DNA of 64,000 nucleotides, taken from Chromobacterium haemolyticum DSM 19808. GTDB lineage: Bacteria; Pseudomonadota; Gammaproteobacteria; Burkholderiales; Chromobacteriaceae. Made by a program: the position numbers and the translations under genes. This document shows positions 1-9,125 of the stretch, in pieces (the first letter of the stretch is position 1; each line of letters opens with the position of its first letter). Where the stretch lies: assembly GCF_000711885.1 (NCBI RefSeq), contig NZ_JONK01000018.1, positions 1 to 64,000 on the forward strand, read 5' to 3'. The notes under the pieces were generated by a model. That model was not told the DNA's origin, did no database searches, and was given only the letters and a program-made list of their open reading frames with translations.

Positions 1-125
1 ATCCTATCATTTGAGTGGCTTGGGAGACTGAGCGACGAAGTGTGGATGTGCGACACAATTGAATACCGAATATATGTGGGCTGATCAAAGATCAGCCCAG
101 GCTTCTTCTAGTTTGTACCAGTTTA
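1..125 (+). other. 23S-5S internal transcribed spacer (partial)
   Basis: No open reading frame of note. The stretch leads directly into 5S rRNA, so it should be the spacer after a 23S gene lying outside the window. A short inverted repeat (GGGCTGATC/GATCAGCCC) sits at about 82-103 and may be a processing hairpin. No tRNA is visible in this part of the spacer. Confidence 0.6.
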
Positions 126-244
126 TGTCTGGTGGCCATAGCGAGGTGGTCCCACGCCTTCCCATCCCGAACAGGACCGTGAAACGCCTTAGCGCCGATG
201 ATAGTGTGGCATTCGCCATGTGAAAGTAGGACACCGCCAGACGC
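126..244 (+). rRNA. rrf: 5S ribosomal RNA
   Basis: This is the 5S rRNA of the large ribosomal subunit. The 5' strand TGTCTGGTGGCCATAGCG pairs with the 3' strand around CACCGCCAGACGCC to form helix I, and the conserved core CCCATCCCGAACAGG lies near 164-177. Length is about 119 nt, normal for the family. A terminator follows 11 bases downstream, which marks the end of an rRNA operon running in from the left. Exact ends are uncertain by a few bases. Confidence 0.95.
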
Positions 245-254
245 CCGATTGCGA

Positions 255-281
255 AGCCCAGCTCAGACGAGCTGGGCTTTT
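255..281 (+). terminator. rho-independent terminator of rRNA operon
   Basis: A perfect 10-bp stem, AGCCCAGCTC with GAGCTGGGCT, closes a 4-base AGAC loop and is followed by a T run. It directly follows 5S rRNA. Confidence 0.9.
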
Positions 282-354
282 GCATTGGTGTTCAGATCTT
301 GCCAAGCCTCCCCATGGGAGGCTTTCGCGCGTCTGGGACGGTCCGCCTTGCGGT

Positions 355-2154
355 TCAGTGTTGGTTGGGAGGGAAGCGGATGGTGAAGCTGGCGCCTTGT
401 CCCGGTGCGCTGTCTAGCCGAATCTCGCCTTTCAGTATGGTGTGCACGATGTTGTGCACCATGGCGAGTCCCAGCCCCACGCCGCTCTGTCCCATTTGCG
501 TGGTGAAGAAGGGGTCGAAAACCTTGTGTTGCAGCTCTGGCGCAATACCCTTGCCGTCGTCTGAATAGCGCAGCAGCAGCGTTTCTTGCTGCGCTTGCAA
601 CTGGATGTCTATGCGGCCGTGGTCGTGCTCGTTGAAGCCGTGGGCAAGACTGTTGGCGATGAGATGGGACAGCAGCTGTTCCAAAGCGCCCGGATAATTC
701 TCGATCTGTAGATCATGAGGCGCGTCCAGTGTTAGCTGGATATCGGGATAGTGCTCCGGCGGAAGCAGGGCGCGGGTCAATTGGGCAATGGTTTGAGCGG
801 GCTTGAACGCGCGCTTGGGTTGCTTGAGTTGATCGGAGGCAATCAGCTTGAAGCGGCTGATCAGATCCCCGGCCAGCTCGCTGTTTCTTTGCAACAATTC
901 GCTGGTTTCGACCGCCTTGCGCAGAAAGGCTTGCAGATTGCCGCGCGAGAGTTGCTTGGCTTCGTCTGCGTGGATGATGGACGTGAGGTCCGCGTGCAAT
1001 ACGGAAGCGCTAAGCAGAATATTTCCTATCGGCGTGTTCAATTCATGCGCCATGCCGGCGACCATGCGGGCGAGCGCCGTCTGTTTTTCCGCAATGCTGA
1101 TTTGCTGCATGGCCTGTTTGAGCTCGGCGCTTCGCTTGGCGACGCGGTCTTCCAAGTGGCTATTGAGCTGTTGCAGCTCGGATTCCGCCTGCTTGCGCTG
1201 GCTGATGTCAGAGTAGGTGCCTATCATGCGCGACGGCCGCCCCTGCTCGTCGCGGCTCACCACCATGCCGCGGCTCAACAGCCAGATCCAGCCGTGTTGT
1301 GTGCGGAAACGGTGCTCCGAGGTGAATGAGCCTTCTGCTTGGCGCCGATAGGCTGTGATGTCGGCCTTTACCGTCGGCAGGTCGTCGGGGTGGATGCCGG
1401 TGTGCCAGAGCTTGAACGCGCCGGTGTCTTTATCGTCCAGTCCCAGCAGTTGCCGACAGCGGGGGGAGAGAAAGACGGCGTCGCCGGCGATGTCCCAATC
1501 CCATACGCCGTCGCCGGCGCCTTCCAGTGCGAAGTGCCAGCGTTCCTCGCTTTCGCGCAAAGCCTGTAACGCTTTCCGCTCTCCGGCTCGCAGCGATTCG
1601 AATTCCCGCCTAACGCGTTCGGCCTCGTCCGCGCGCAGAATGGCGTCCTCTTGTTCCCTGGCCATGTCGTGGTAAACCTGATGCAGGTCGCGCTCCACCA
1701 TGGAGCGGAACTGGCTGAGCAATTGCTTGTGGGTTGGGCTGTAGGGATTTTCCACGCGGTCCAGCACGCAAATGGTGCCGAAGATATCCTGATTGGGCCA
1801 GATAAGCGGCATGCCCAGATAAGAGATCATACCCAGCTTGATGTCAGGGTTGTGATCCCAGTCGGGGTCTTTCAAGGCGTTGGGCACCAGCAGTTCCTTG
1901 CGGCTGCTCATCACGGTTTCGCAATACAGGCCGGTGTCGAGGTCGGCCAGTTCGTTTTCTTCGTACGGGTTGCCTTGGCTATGGCTGGAGAGGAAGACTT
2001 TGATGCTAGGCGCCTGCTTCTGCATGATCAGCGCGGCGGGGATGTCTACGATCTTGGCCAGCAGATCCAGCACCTGCTGCCACTTTTCCGACAGCTCGTG
2101 GCTGATGCTCAGGTTTTGGGTGTTGATCTTGATGGCCGACATCTCGGGCTCCAT
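355..2154 (-). CDS. GAF-PAS sensor histidine kinase
   Basis: A 599-residue two-component sensor kinase with no obvious transmembrane segment, so probably cytoplasmic. Domains in order: GAF-like sensor (about 25-155), a short coiled segment, PAS/PAC (about 200-325, ending DISQRKQAE), a coiled coil, a HisKA dimerisation domain with the phospho-acceptor in GMAHELNTP (His370), and a HATPase_c domain with N box NSLAHGF (about 501), G1 box DDGKGIAPE and G2 box GVGLGLAM. It probably autophosphorylates on His370 and passes phosphate to a response regulator not found next to it. A second Met at residue 5 could also be the start. The signal sensed is unknown. Confidence 0.9.
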   Translation of the reverse strand: MEPEMSAIKINTQNLSISHELSEKWQQVLDLLAKIVDIPAALIMQKQAPSIKVFLSSHSQGNPYEENELADLDTGLYCETVMSSRKELLVPNALKDPDWDHNPDIKLGMISYLGMPLIWPNQDIFGTICVLDRVENPYSPTHKQLLSQFRSMVERDLHQVYHDMAREQEDAILRADEAERVRREFESLRAGERKALQALRESEERWHFALEGAGDGVWDWDIAGDAVFLSPRCRQLLGLDDKDTGAFKLWHTGIHPDDLPTVKADITAYRRQAEGSFTSEHRFRTQHGWIWLLSRGMVVSRDEQGRPSRMIGTYSDISQRKQAESELQQLNSHLEDRVAKRSAELKQAMQQISIAEKQTALARMVAGMAHELNTPIGNILLSASVLHADLTSIIHADEAKQLSRGNLQAFLRKAVETSELLQRNSELAGDLISRFKLIASDQLKQPKRAFKPAQTIAQLTRALLPPEHYPDIQLTLDAPHDLQIENYPGALEQLLSHLIANSLAHGFNEHDHGRIDIQLQAQQETLLLRYSDDGKGIAPELQHKVFDPFFTTQMGQSGVGLGLAMVHNIVHTILKGEIRLDSAPGQGASFTIRFPPNQH

Positions 2155-2306
2155 GTTTTGCTAAGCGCTTTCATCTTTTTAGCATATGGGCCGATGCGGG
2201 CGGAAATGGCGGAGACGTTTGGAGCCTATTCGGGACGCGACGGTTTCGAAACGCTGATGCGCTTTTGCGCCTCCTGTTTTCTCCGCCGTCGCGCGGGGGG
2301 CTTCAG

Positions 2307-2444
2307 AACGTGTTTACGATCTAGCGAGCTAAGGTGAAACAAGGCGAAAACAGCTGAGAAAGCGGAGTGTACACACGGTACATGAGCATTTCGAAGCGGT
2401 TTTCAACGCGGTATCGCCGACGCGCAGCAGATCGTAAACAGGTT
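2307..2444. repeat. interspersed 3'-flank repeat, copy A (complete)
   Basis: A 138-bp element with 16-bp terminal inverted repeats: AACGTGTTTACGATCT at 2307-2322 and AGATCGTAAACAGGTT at 2429-2444. The interior includes GGCGAAAACAGCTGAG and GGTATCGCCGACGCGCAGCAG, shared with other copies in the window. It carries no coding potential and ends 8 bases beyond the pssA stop codon (minus strand). It accounts for most of the gap between pssA and the histidine kinase. Confidence 0.85.
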
Positions 2445-2452
2445 AAGAGCGT

Positions 2453-3793
2453 TTACAGCATCAGGTTGAGCATGCGGTCGATGCGCACGCGGCTCAGGCG
2501 GGTCAATAGTTTTTTGATTTGTTCGGGATAGGTTCGAACGTCTTCCAGTTCGCGGTAATGCAGCAACTGCCGGCTGTGACGCAAGATGTTTTCCTGCTCT
2601 TGCTGGTTCTGGTGTTTGAGTTCGGCGTTGGGGTCGCTGATCAGCAACGCATTCTCCATGTCCAGGCGGAAGGCGCGCGGATTGAGATTGTTGCCGGTCA
2701 GCAGCATGTAGCGCTGGTCGCTGAACATGCCTTTGAGGTGATAGGTGTTGTCGCCGTCTTTCCACTGATGCACCCGCAGCTGGCCGATGCCGATGTAGTG
2801 GCGTTGGCGCTTGGCGAAGCGGCGCAAGTTCATTTCGTAGAGATAGGGCAGCGCGCCGATGACGCGGAAGGGCTCGCTGGGCGGAATGTAGAAGTCATTG
2901 GCGGTTTTGTCGCCGACGACGATGTCTATTTGCACGCCGCGGCGCAGCGCCTTGCTGATGGCGAGCACCACCGGCCGCGGAAAATTGAAATAGGGTGTGC
3001 AGATGAACAGCGAACTGCGGGTGTTTGCAACCAGTTCCAGAATCACCCGGTTGAGCATATTCCCTTTGCCGATGCCGACAATCGGGCTGATGGCCAGTCC
3101 GTCTTCCGCGCCTGTCGGGTTTTCAATCCGGTATTGGCTATGGCTGATCTTATCGCGGAAGGCGCGGATTTCCTTGCGTATGCTGCGGGTGGCCGGCGCC
3201 GGTTTGTCCAGCCGGAATACCGCGGGATCGTTGAAGAACTGCTCGTGCATATAGCTGGACATCACATCCGTCAGCGCCTGATTGCGAATCAGGTGGTAGC
3301 GGTCGAAGCGGTACTTATCCAATTTGTGCAAGTAGACATTGTTGATGCTGGCGCCGCTGTACAGCACCTGGTCGTCAATGATCAGCCCTTTAAGATGCAG
3401 CACGCCAAACAGCTCGCGGGTTTGCACCGGGATGCCGTAAATGGGCACGTCAACGTTGTGCCGCAGCGCCTGAGCCCGATACCAGGCGGCGTTGCAGCTG
3501 TCCTGGCTTTCTCCGATGCGCCCGCGCTGGGCGCGGTGCCAGTCCACCATGACGCGGATATCCAGCTGCGGTTGCCGCTGTTTGGCGGCGAACAGCGCGT
3601 CCAGCACTTCCTGGCCGGCTTCGTCATGCTCCAGATAGAGCGCGGCGATATAGATGCGGTGCCGGGCCTGCGCGATCGCTTCCAGCAGGCAAAGGCGGAA
3701 GTCGGCGGTCTGGTGCAGGGTGGTGATGGCGTCGGCTTGCATGCGCAGCTTGGGAAGCTGAGCCAGCAACGATCTTTTTAGCAGAAATGCCAT
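2453..3793 (-). CDS. pssA: CDP-diacylglycerol--serine O-phosphatidyltransferase (phospholipase D family)
   Basis: Makes phosphatidylserine from CDP-diacylglycerol and serine, the precursor of phosphatidylethanolamine. The 446-residue product follows E. coli-type PssA along its length. Two phospholipase-D HKD signatures are present: HLKGLIIDD with SGASINNVYLH in the first half, and HLKGMFSDQ with TGNNLNPRAF in the second. Other family landmarks are VDWHRAQRGRIG and VGDKTANDFYIP. The frame stays open 48 codons upstream, but homology to the family N-terminus (LLAQLPK) favours the Met at 3793; no strong ribosome site supports either choice. Enzymes of this type are peripheral membrane proteins. 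A repeat element lies just past the stop codon. Confidence 0.93.
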   Translation of the reverse strand: MAFLLKRSLLAQLPKLRMQADAITTLHQTADFRLCLLEAIAQARHRIYIAALYLEHDEAGQEVLDALFAAKQRQPQLDIRVMVDWHRAQRGRIGESQDSCNAAWYRAQALRHNVDVPIYGIPVQTRELFGVLHLKGLIIDDQVLYSGASINNVYLHKLDKYRFDRYHLIRNQALTDVMSSYMHEQFFNDPAVFRLDKPAPATRSIRKEIRAFRDKISHSQYRIENPTGAEDGLAISPIVGIGKGNMLNRVILELVANTRSSLFICTPYFNFPRPVVLAISKALRRGVQIDIVVGDKTANDFYIPPSEPFRVIGALPYLYEMNLRRFAKRQRHYIGIGQLRVHQWKDGDNTYHLKGMFSDQRYMLLTGNNLNPRAFRLDMENALLISDPNAELKHQNQQEQENILRHSRQLLHYRELEDVRTYPEQIKKLLTRLSRVRIDRMLNLML

Positions 3794-3991
3794 GTAAGCG
3801 TTGGGTTTGACGTTTAATCGTGGAATCGTAGCATCGTTTTCGCCTCTTGGGGGAGTCCGCGCCTGAGCAATCCTTGCGCCAGCGCAGTTCCGGACGAAGT
3901 CGAACCTTTGCGAGGCTGGCGATAGAGTCCATGGCAAGGCGGGGCGAAATGTGCAAAAATTCGTTCAACTAGATGAATTGCAGGTTTTCCA

Positions 3992-4519
3992 ATGCTGGAC
4001 CGGGACGGATACCGCCCCAATGTCGGAATCATCCTCATCAACGGTAAAAATGAGGTGTTCTGGGGCAAGCGAGTGCGGGAGCATTCCTGGCAGTTTCCGC
4101 AAGGCGGGATCAAGCCAGGCGAGAGTCCGGAAGCCGCGATGTATCGCGAGCTGCTGGAAGAGGTGGGTTTGCTGCCGCAACATGTGAAAATACTGGGACG
4201 CACCCGCGACTGGATGCGTTACGAGGTGCCGACCAACTGGGTGCGCCGGGAGTGGCGCGGCAGTTACAAGGGGCAGAAGCAGATTTGGTTTCTGCTGAAG
4301 CTGGTGGGGCGCGAGTGCGACGTTTGCCTGCGCGCCAGCAGCCACCCCGAGTTTGACGGCTGGCGCTGGAACGAATACTGGGCGCCGGTGGACGCGGTGA
4401 TCGAGTTCAAGCGCGAGGTGTACGAGCGCGCGTTGGCCGAGCTGTCGCGCTTCCTGCGCGGAGTGGAAAGCAGGGAGGCCTATCTGGCTCGCCTTGGCCG
4501 CGCTCAGGAGCCGCATTGA
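3992..4519 (+). CDS. rppH: RNA pyrophosphohydrolase (Nudix)
   Basis: Removes pyrophosphate from 5'-triphosphate mRNA ends, opening them to RNase E decay. The 175-residue protein begins [15 protein letters not shown] like known RppH and carries the complete Nudix box at residues 38-60, from GGIKPGES to RELLEEVGL, with all metal-binding acidic residues. The tail matches the usual RppH length. The gene is divergent from pssA and ends in a terminator before parE. Confidence 0.95.
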   Translation: MLDRDGYRPNVGIILINGKNEVFWGKRVREHSWQFPQGGIKPGESPEAAMYRELLEEVGLLPQHVKILGRTRDWMRYEVPTNWVRREWRGSYKGQKQIWFLLKLVGRECDVCLRASSHPEFDGWRWNEYWAPVDAVIEFKREVYERALAELSRFLRGVESREAYLARLGRAQEPH

Positions 4520-4546
4520 CGCGGCGCCGTCCGCGCGCCTCGAAGC

Positions 4547-4578
4547 GACACGGCGGGCATGGCCCGCTGTCTTTTTTT
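4547..4578 (+). terminator. rho-independent terminator after rppH
   Basis: The hairpin GACA(CG)GCGGGC-ATG-GCCCGCTGTC, with a 2-base bulge, is followed by seven T residues. Confidence 0.8.
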
Positions 4579-4636
4579 GCGCCGTGGCCGTTGGCCGCGG
4601 CGTTTGGCGTAATTTGCTGAGCAACAAGATTCAAAC

Positions 4637-6601
4637 ATGACGCAACAATACGATGAGTCGTCGGTACGGGTGCTGAAAGGCTTGGAGCCGGTCAAGGAAC
4701 GGCCGGGGATGTACACCCGCACCACCGATCCCACCCATATTTGCCAGGAAGTGATAGACAACGCCGCTGATGAGGCCTTGGGGGGCTTCGCGCGCAAGAT
4801 CGCGGTGACGGTGCATCAGGATGGCTCCTTGTCGGTGGAGGACGATGGCCGCGGCATTCCGGTGGGCCTGCATCCGCAAGAAGGCGTGCCGGTGGTGGAA
4901 CTGGTGTTCACCCGGTTGCACGCAGGCGGCAAGTTCAATAAGAAAGACGGCGGCGCCTACGCTTTTTCCGGGGGCCTGCACGGGGTTGGCGTGTCGGTAA
5001 CCAATGCGCTGTCCACCCGGCTGGAGGTGGAGGTCAAGCGCGAAGGCGGCGTGCACCGTCTGGTGTTTTCCGGCGGCGACGTCATTGAGCCGTTGACTCG
5101 GGTGGGGGATTGCGGACCGCGCACCAGCGGCACTCGGGTCAGGGTCTGGCCCGACGGCAAGTATTTTGAAAGCCCGCGTTACTCCTTGCCGGAGCTGGAG
5201 CGCCTGCTGCGCGCCAAGGCGGTGCTGCTGCCCGGCGTGGCGGTCACCCTGGTAGTGGAGCGTCCCAGCGGCGACGAGGTCAAGGTCTGGCAATATCCGG
5301 AGGGCTTGAAGAGCTATCTGGCCGAGCTGTGCAACGGCGACGAGCCGGTGGCGCCCTTGTTTGCCGGAGAGGCGTATATCGGCGACGATCACGAGCAGTT
5401 CGCCAAGGGCGAGGGCGTACAGTGGGCGATGGCCTGGTTCGAGGATGGCGCCAGCGGCGAGAGCTACGTCAACTTGATTCCGACGCCGGTGGGCGGCACT
5501 CATGAAGCTGGTTTGCGTGCCGGCGTGTTCGACGCGGTAAAGAGTTTCATCGATCACCACAACCTATTGCCGCGCGGCGTCAAGCTGATGGCGGAGGATG
5601 TGTGGAGCCGAGTGCGCTTCGTATTGTCCGCCCGGGTGCTGGACCCGCAGTTTCAGGGGCAGACCAAGGACAAGCTGACCAGCCGCGACGCTCTGAAGCT
5701 GATTTCCGGCCTGGCGCGCGATCCGGTGGAGCTGTGGCTGAACCAGAACGTGGAGTCCGGCAAGAAGATTGCCGAACTGGCCATCCGCCAGGCGCAGTCG
5801 CGTCTGAAGTCGGTGAAGAAGGTTGAAAAGAAAAAAGGCTCCGGCGTGGCGGTGCTGCCCGGCAAACTGACCGATTGCGAGAGCGAGGATATCGATCGCA
5901 ACGAGCTGTTCCTGGTGGAGGGCGATTCCGCCGGCGGTTCCGCCAAGCTGGCGCGAGACAAGGAATACCAGGCCATCTTGCCCCTGCGCGGAAAGGTGCT
6001 CAATAGCTGGGAAACCGATAAGGACCAGCTGTTCTCCAATGCCGAGATTCACGACATTTCGGTGGCCATCGGGGTGGATCCGCACGGGCCCAGCGACCAC
6101 CCGGACTTGTCCGGCCAGCGCTACGGCAAGATCGCCATCCTGTCCGACGCGGACGTGGACGGTTCTCATATCCAGGTGCTCTTGCTGACGTTGTTCTTCC
6201 GCCATTTCCCGCGTTTGATCGAGAACGGCAATATCTATGTGGCTCAGCCGCCGCTGTTCCGCGTGGACGTGCCCGGCCAGGGCAAGCATCGTCCGCCGCG
6301 CAAGCTGTACGCCTTGGACGAAGGAGAGATGACCGCCATCCTTGACCGGCTGCGCAGCGAAGGCGTGCGAGAGAACGCCTGGAGCATTTCCCGCTTCAAG
6401 GGCCTGGGCGAGATGAACCCGGAGCAGTTGAAGGACACCACGATGAATCCAGATACCCGCCGTTTATCCCAAGTGCGGGTGCGCACCGGCGAGCTGGAGC
6501 AGACGTTGTCCACTTTCGTCATGCTGATGGGCAAAGGGGAAGCGTCCAGCCGCCGCAGCTGGATGGAAGCCAATGGCAACGCGGTAGAGGCCGATATCTG
6601 A
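4637..6601 (+). CDS. parE: DNA topoisomerase IV subunit B
   Basis: ATPase subunit of topoisomerase IV, which decatenates daughter chromosomes together with ParC (not in this window). The 654-residue protein has a GHKL ATP site (IDNAADEALGG at about 40-50, EDDGRGIPVG at 68-77, GGLHGVGVSVTNALS), a transducer domain, a TOPRIM domain with LVEGDSAGGSA near residue 425 and metal-binding DADVDGSH near 504, and the C-terminal FKGLGEMNPEQL motif. It is full length for ParE and lacks the extra insert of proteobacterial GyrB. It appears to be transcribed alone, with terminators on both sides. Confidence 0.95.
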   Translation: MTQQYDESSVRVLKGLEPVKERPGMYTRTTDPTHICQEVIDNAADEALGGFARKIAVTVHQDGSLSVEDDGRGIPVGLHPQEGVPVVELVFTRLHAGGKFNKKDGGAYAFSGGLHGVGVSVTNALSTRLEVEVKREGGVHRLVFSGGDVIEPLTRVGDCGPRTSGTRVRVWPDGKYFESPRYSLPELERLLRAKAVLLPGVAVTLVVERPSGDEVKVWQYPEGLKSYLAELCNGDEPVAPLFAGEAYIGDDHEQFAKGEGVQWAMAWFEDGASGESYVNLIPTPVGGTHEAGLRAGVFDAVKSFIDHHNLLPRGVKLMAEDVWSRVRFVLSARVLDPQFQGQTKDKLTSRDALKLISGLARDPVELWLNQNVESGKKIAELAIRQAQSRLKSVKKVEKKKGSGVAVLPGKLTDCESEDIDRNELFLVEGDSAGGSAKLARDKEYQAILPLRGKVLNSWETDKDQLFSNAEIHDISVAIGVDPHGPSDHPDLSGQRYGKIAILSDADVDGSHIQVLLLTLFFRHFPRLIENGNIYVAQPPLFRVDVPGQGKHRPPRKLYALDEGEMTAILDRLRSEGVRENAWSISRFKGLGEMNPEQLKDTTMNPDTRRLSQVRVRTGELEQTLSTFVMLMGKGEASSRRSWMEANGNAVEADI

Positions 6602-6631
6602 GCGACCGCGCCGGTTGTTCTCAAAGGACGG

Positions 6632-6665
6632 AAAGCCCCTGCAAGCCTTGCTTGCGGGGGCTTTT
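6632..6665 (+). terminator. rho-independent terminator after parE
   Basis: AAAGCCCCTGCAAG pairs with CTTGCGGGGGCTTTT across a short loop, and the 3' side ends in T residues. Confidence 0.88.
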
Positions 6666-6718
6666 CCATTGCGGGCTATAGTGAGGCTAGGCGTGATGTC
6701 TCAATCAAGGGGAATGGC

Positions 6719-7435
6719 ATGGCCAAACGATGGCGGGGACTGTTGGCGGGGTGGCTGGCGCTGCCTGCGCTGGCGGCCGGCTACCACTCCTCCAGTCAGG
6801 ATATTGGGCCCTGGGGCGACGGCGCTAGTCAGGACGGCCTGGCGCCTCGTTTCATCCGGTTTGTGGCGAAGCAGGCGGGGCTGGCGCTGACTCAGGATGT
6901 CCGGCCGTTGCCGCGCGCGATAGAGGAGCTGAGAAATGGGCGAAACGCGCTGGCGCTGGTGACCGCTTCGCCGGAGCGAGCACGCTTCGCCGTGGAGCTG
7001 TGCAGGCCGGTGTCGATCCGCATTTCCGTGCTCTACCATCGTCGCGGCCAAGTATCGCCCATAGGTCCGCAGTGGTTCCGCCTGCGCAGCCTGGGCATTC
7101 TGCGCGGCACCCACACCCTGGACGGCTTTGTCGCCGAAAGCGGGGCGACGCCGGTGGAGGTATCGGACATGCCGCAGGGGTTTCGCATGCTGCAAGCCGG
7201 CAGGCTGGACGCAATGATGTGCGTGCGTCCAGGCTGCGGCCACGCGCTGAGGCAGATGGGCGAGAGCCTGCCCAATCTGGCCGAATACGTGCACGGCGAC
7301 GAGCCAATGGCGCTCTACGTATCCAAACGCAGCGAGCTGGCGCGCGACGCCGTCATGCTGGGCAAATTGAAGACGGCTTGTCTGTCCGCCGCGGGCAAGC
7401 GCGAGATGGCCGGCTTGATGACGATTTACGATTGA
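6719..7435 (+). CDS. periplasmic solute-binding protein, SBP_bac_3-like
   Basis: A 238-residue secreted protein. A signal peptide (positive MAKRWRG, hydrophobic core, cleavage after ALA-A near residue 20) precedes a fold resembling family 3 amino-acid-binding proteins: FIRFVAKQAGL, LPRAIEELRNGRNALALVTASPER and the second-lobe FRMLQAGRLDAMMC. No ABC permease or ATPase gene is adjacent, so it may act as a stand-alone sensor or scavenger, or serve a transporter encoded elsewhere. The ligand cannot be told from sequence. AAGGGGAATGGC upstream is a plausible ribosome site. Confidence 0.75.
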   Translation: MAKRWRGLLAGWLALPALAAGYHSSSQDIGPWGDGASQDGLAPRFIRFVAKQAGLALTQDVRPLPRAIEELRNGRNALALVTASPERARFAVELCRPVSIRISVLYHRRGQVSPIGPQWFRLRSLGILRGTHTLDGFVAESGATPVEVSDMPQGFRMLQAGRLDAMMCVRPGCGHALRQMGESLPNLAEYVHGDEPMALYVSKRSELARDAVMLGKLKTACLSAAGKREMAGLMTIYD

Positions 7436-7444
7436 GGCGGGGGC

Positions 7445-8044
7445 TTACCAGACGCGCAGCGTTTGACCGGTCTGCACGCCTTCCACGCTGCGGACATAGG
7501 CTAGGGCCGCGCGTGCCGCTGGCACCGCTTCGAAGCCGGGGAAAAAGTCCCGGTACTGCTCCCAGGATTCCTGCAACACGTTGGGGCTGACCACATTGAT
7601 GCGGCGTCCGCCGTCCAGCTCCGCCGCCGCGCCGCGCACAAAGCCCTCCAATGCGGAGTTCACGGCGCTGGCGTTGCTGCCGAAGCGGATGGGCTGTTCG
7701 CTGACGATGCCGCTGGTCAGGGTGATGGAGCCGCCGGCGTTCAGATAGTGTTGGCCGATCAGCGCCAACTCCACCTGGCCCATCAGCTTGTCGTTGAGGC
7801 CGATGCGAAATTGTTCGGCGTTCATCTCCGCCAAGGGGCCGAAGTGCAGCTTGCCGGCGGCGCTGATGATGGCGTCCACCCCGCCGATGCGTTCGAATAA
7901 CGCGCGGATGCTGTCGCCATTGGTCAGGTCCACCAGCACATCACCGCGGCGGCTGCCCGCTTTGATGACTTGATGGTGGGACAGCGCCTGGCTGACGGCC
8001 TGGCCCAGAGTGCCGTGGGCGCCGACGATGAGAATCTTTTTCAT
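7445..8044 (-). CDS. short-chain dehydrogenase/reductase
   Basis: A 199-residue NAD(P)-dependent SDR. The dinucleotide motif is near the N-terminus (VGAHGTLGQAV, residues about 5-15), DLTNGDSIRAL contacts the adenine side, IISAAG replaces the classic NNAG, and the catalytic Ser lies in LTSGIVSE. The usual YxxxK is not clear here: the region reads FGSNASAVNSALEGF. This places it with the short atypical SDRs, so catalysis is uncertain. The start at 8044 is chosen over an earlier Met because CCGGGAGA lies 7 bases before it. It is divergent from the LysR gene, the classic arrangement of a regulator and its target. Confidence 0.85.
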   Translation of the reverse strand: MKKILIVGAHGTLGQAVSQALSHHQVIKAGSRRGDVLVDLTNGDSIRALFERIGGVDAIISAAGKLHFGPLAEMNAEQFRIGLNDKLMGQVELALIGQHYLNAGGSITLTSGIVSEQPIRFGSNASAVNSALEGFVRGAAAELDGGRRINVVSPNVLQESWEQYRDFFPGFEAVPAARAALAYVRSVEGVQTGQTLRVW

Positions 8045-8142
8045 GGGAAATCTCCCGGACAAGTGTTAAGACCCGCTCATTCTGCTCCCGCGCGGAGCAT
8101 TGATTAATCCGCTAAGATGAACAAGATTGAAAACCATAGGTT

Positions 8143-9030
8143 ATGAATGGCATGGATCGCCTTTTGAGCATGGAGCTGTTCGTGGCGGTGGTGGAGCGAG
8201 GCAGTTTCACCGCGGCGGCCGAGGCGCATGGCTTGTCCCAACCCATGGTGGGCAAGCATATCGCCAGCCTGGAACAGCGGCTGGGCGGCCGCTTGCTGGC
8301 GCGCACCACCCGCCGCCAGCAATTGACCGAGCTGGGCCTGCATTACTTTCAACGCTGCCAGTCCATTCTGGCGGAAATTCGCGCGGCGGAAAGCGGCGCC
8401 GAGTTGATGAGCGGCGCGCCGCGCGGCGTGCTGCGCGTCAATGCCTCTGTGACCTTTGGTTCGCTGCGGCTGGCGGGCTTGTTGGCAGAGTTCATGCAAG
8501 CGTATCCGGATATCACGGTGGACCTGACTTTGTCGGACGAACTGGTCGACTTGGTGGCCGACGGTTACGACGCCGCCTTCCGCATCGGCCGGCTGCCCGA
8601 TTCGGGCTTGGTGGCCCGGCCTCTGCAGCCCTACCGGATGATGGTGGCGGCGGCGCCGGCCTATTTGGCGCGCAAAGGCGTGCCGCGCGCGCCGGAAGAT
8701 CTGGCCGAGCATGATTGCCTGGGTTTTTCCCTGTGGCGCAAGGACGATGGCTGGGAGTTGCTGGGGGCCGGCGAGTGGGGGCGGGCCAGCCGCTTCCAGT
8801 CCAATCATGGTCAGGCCTTGCGCATGGTGGCGCTGGCCGGCGGCGGCGTCGTGCTGCAAGCCGAGGCGCTGTTGGGCGACGATGTGGCTTCCGGCCGGCT
8901 GGTGGAGGTGTTGCCGGGTTGTTTGCCGCCGCCCAAGCCCATGCATTTGATTTATCTGCCGGATCGCCAGCCTTTGCCCAAGCTTCGGGTGTTCATAGAC
9001 TTCATTCTGGAGCGCTTGGGCGCGCTGTGA
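8143..9030 (+). CDS. LysR-family transcriptional regulator
   Basis: A 295-residue regulator with an N-terminal winged helix-turn-helix (MELFVAVVERGSFTAAAEAHGLSQ..., residues about 10-65) and a C-terminal LysR substrate domain of the periplasmic-binding fold (GVLRVNASVTFG, DGYDAAFRIGRL). Sequence style matches the branch that controls divergent oxidoreductase genes. It is 98 bp from the divergent SDR gene, which is the likely target. A Met at residue 4 is an alternative start. Confidence 0.92.
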   Translation: MNGMDRLLSMELFVAVVERGSFTAAAEAHGLSQPMVGKHIASLEQRLGGRLLARTTRRQQLTELGLHYFQRCQSILAEIRAAESGAELMSGAPRGVLRVNASVTFGSLRLAGLLAEFMQAYPDITVDLTLSDELVDLVADGYDAAFRIGRLPDSGLVARPLQPYRMMVAAAPAYLARKGVPRAPEDLAEHDCLGFSLWRKDDGWELLGAGEWGRASRFQSNHGQALRMVALAGGGVVLQAEALLGDDVASGRLVEVLPGCLPPPKPMHLIYLPDRQPLPKLRVFIDFILERLGAL

Positions 9031-9037
9031 GTTTTAT

Positions 9038-9052
9038 TGACAGGGCCTGTCA
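9038..9052. promoter_or_regulatory. palindrome between LysR gene and chromate transporter genes
   Basis: TGACAGGGCCTGTCA is a perfect 7+7 inverted repeat around a central G, 8 bases after the LysR gene stop and 74 bp before the transporter start. It could be an operator, or with the following GCGATTTT a weak terminator. The sequence alone does not decide. Confidence 0.4.
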
Positions 9053-9125
9053 GCGATTTTCGTTTGAGCTGCGGCGCGCATCGGCGTAGCGTGAACGCAT
9101 GGATGATTTGGAGAGAGGAAAGGGC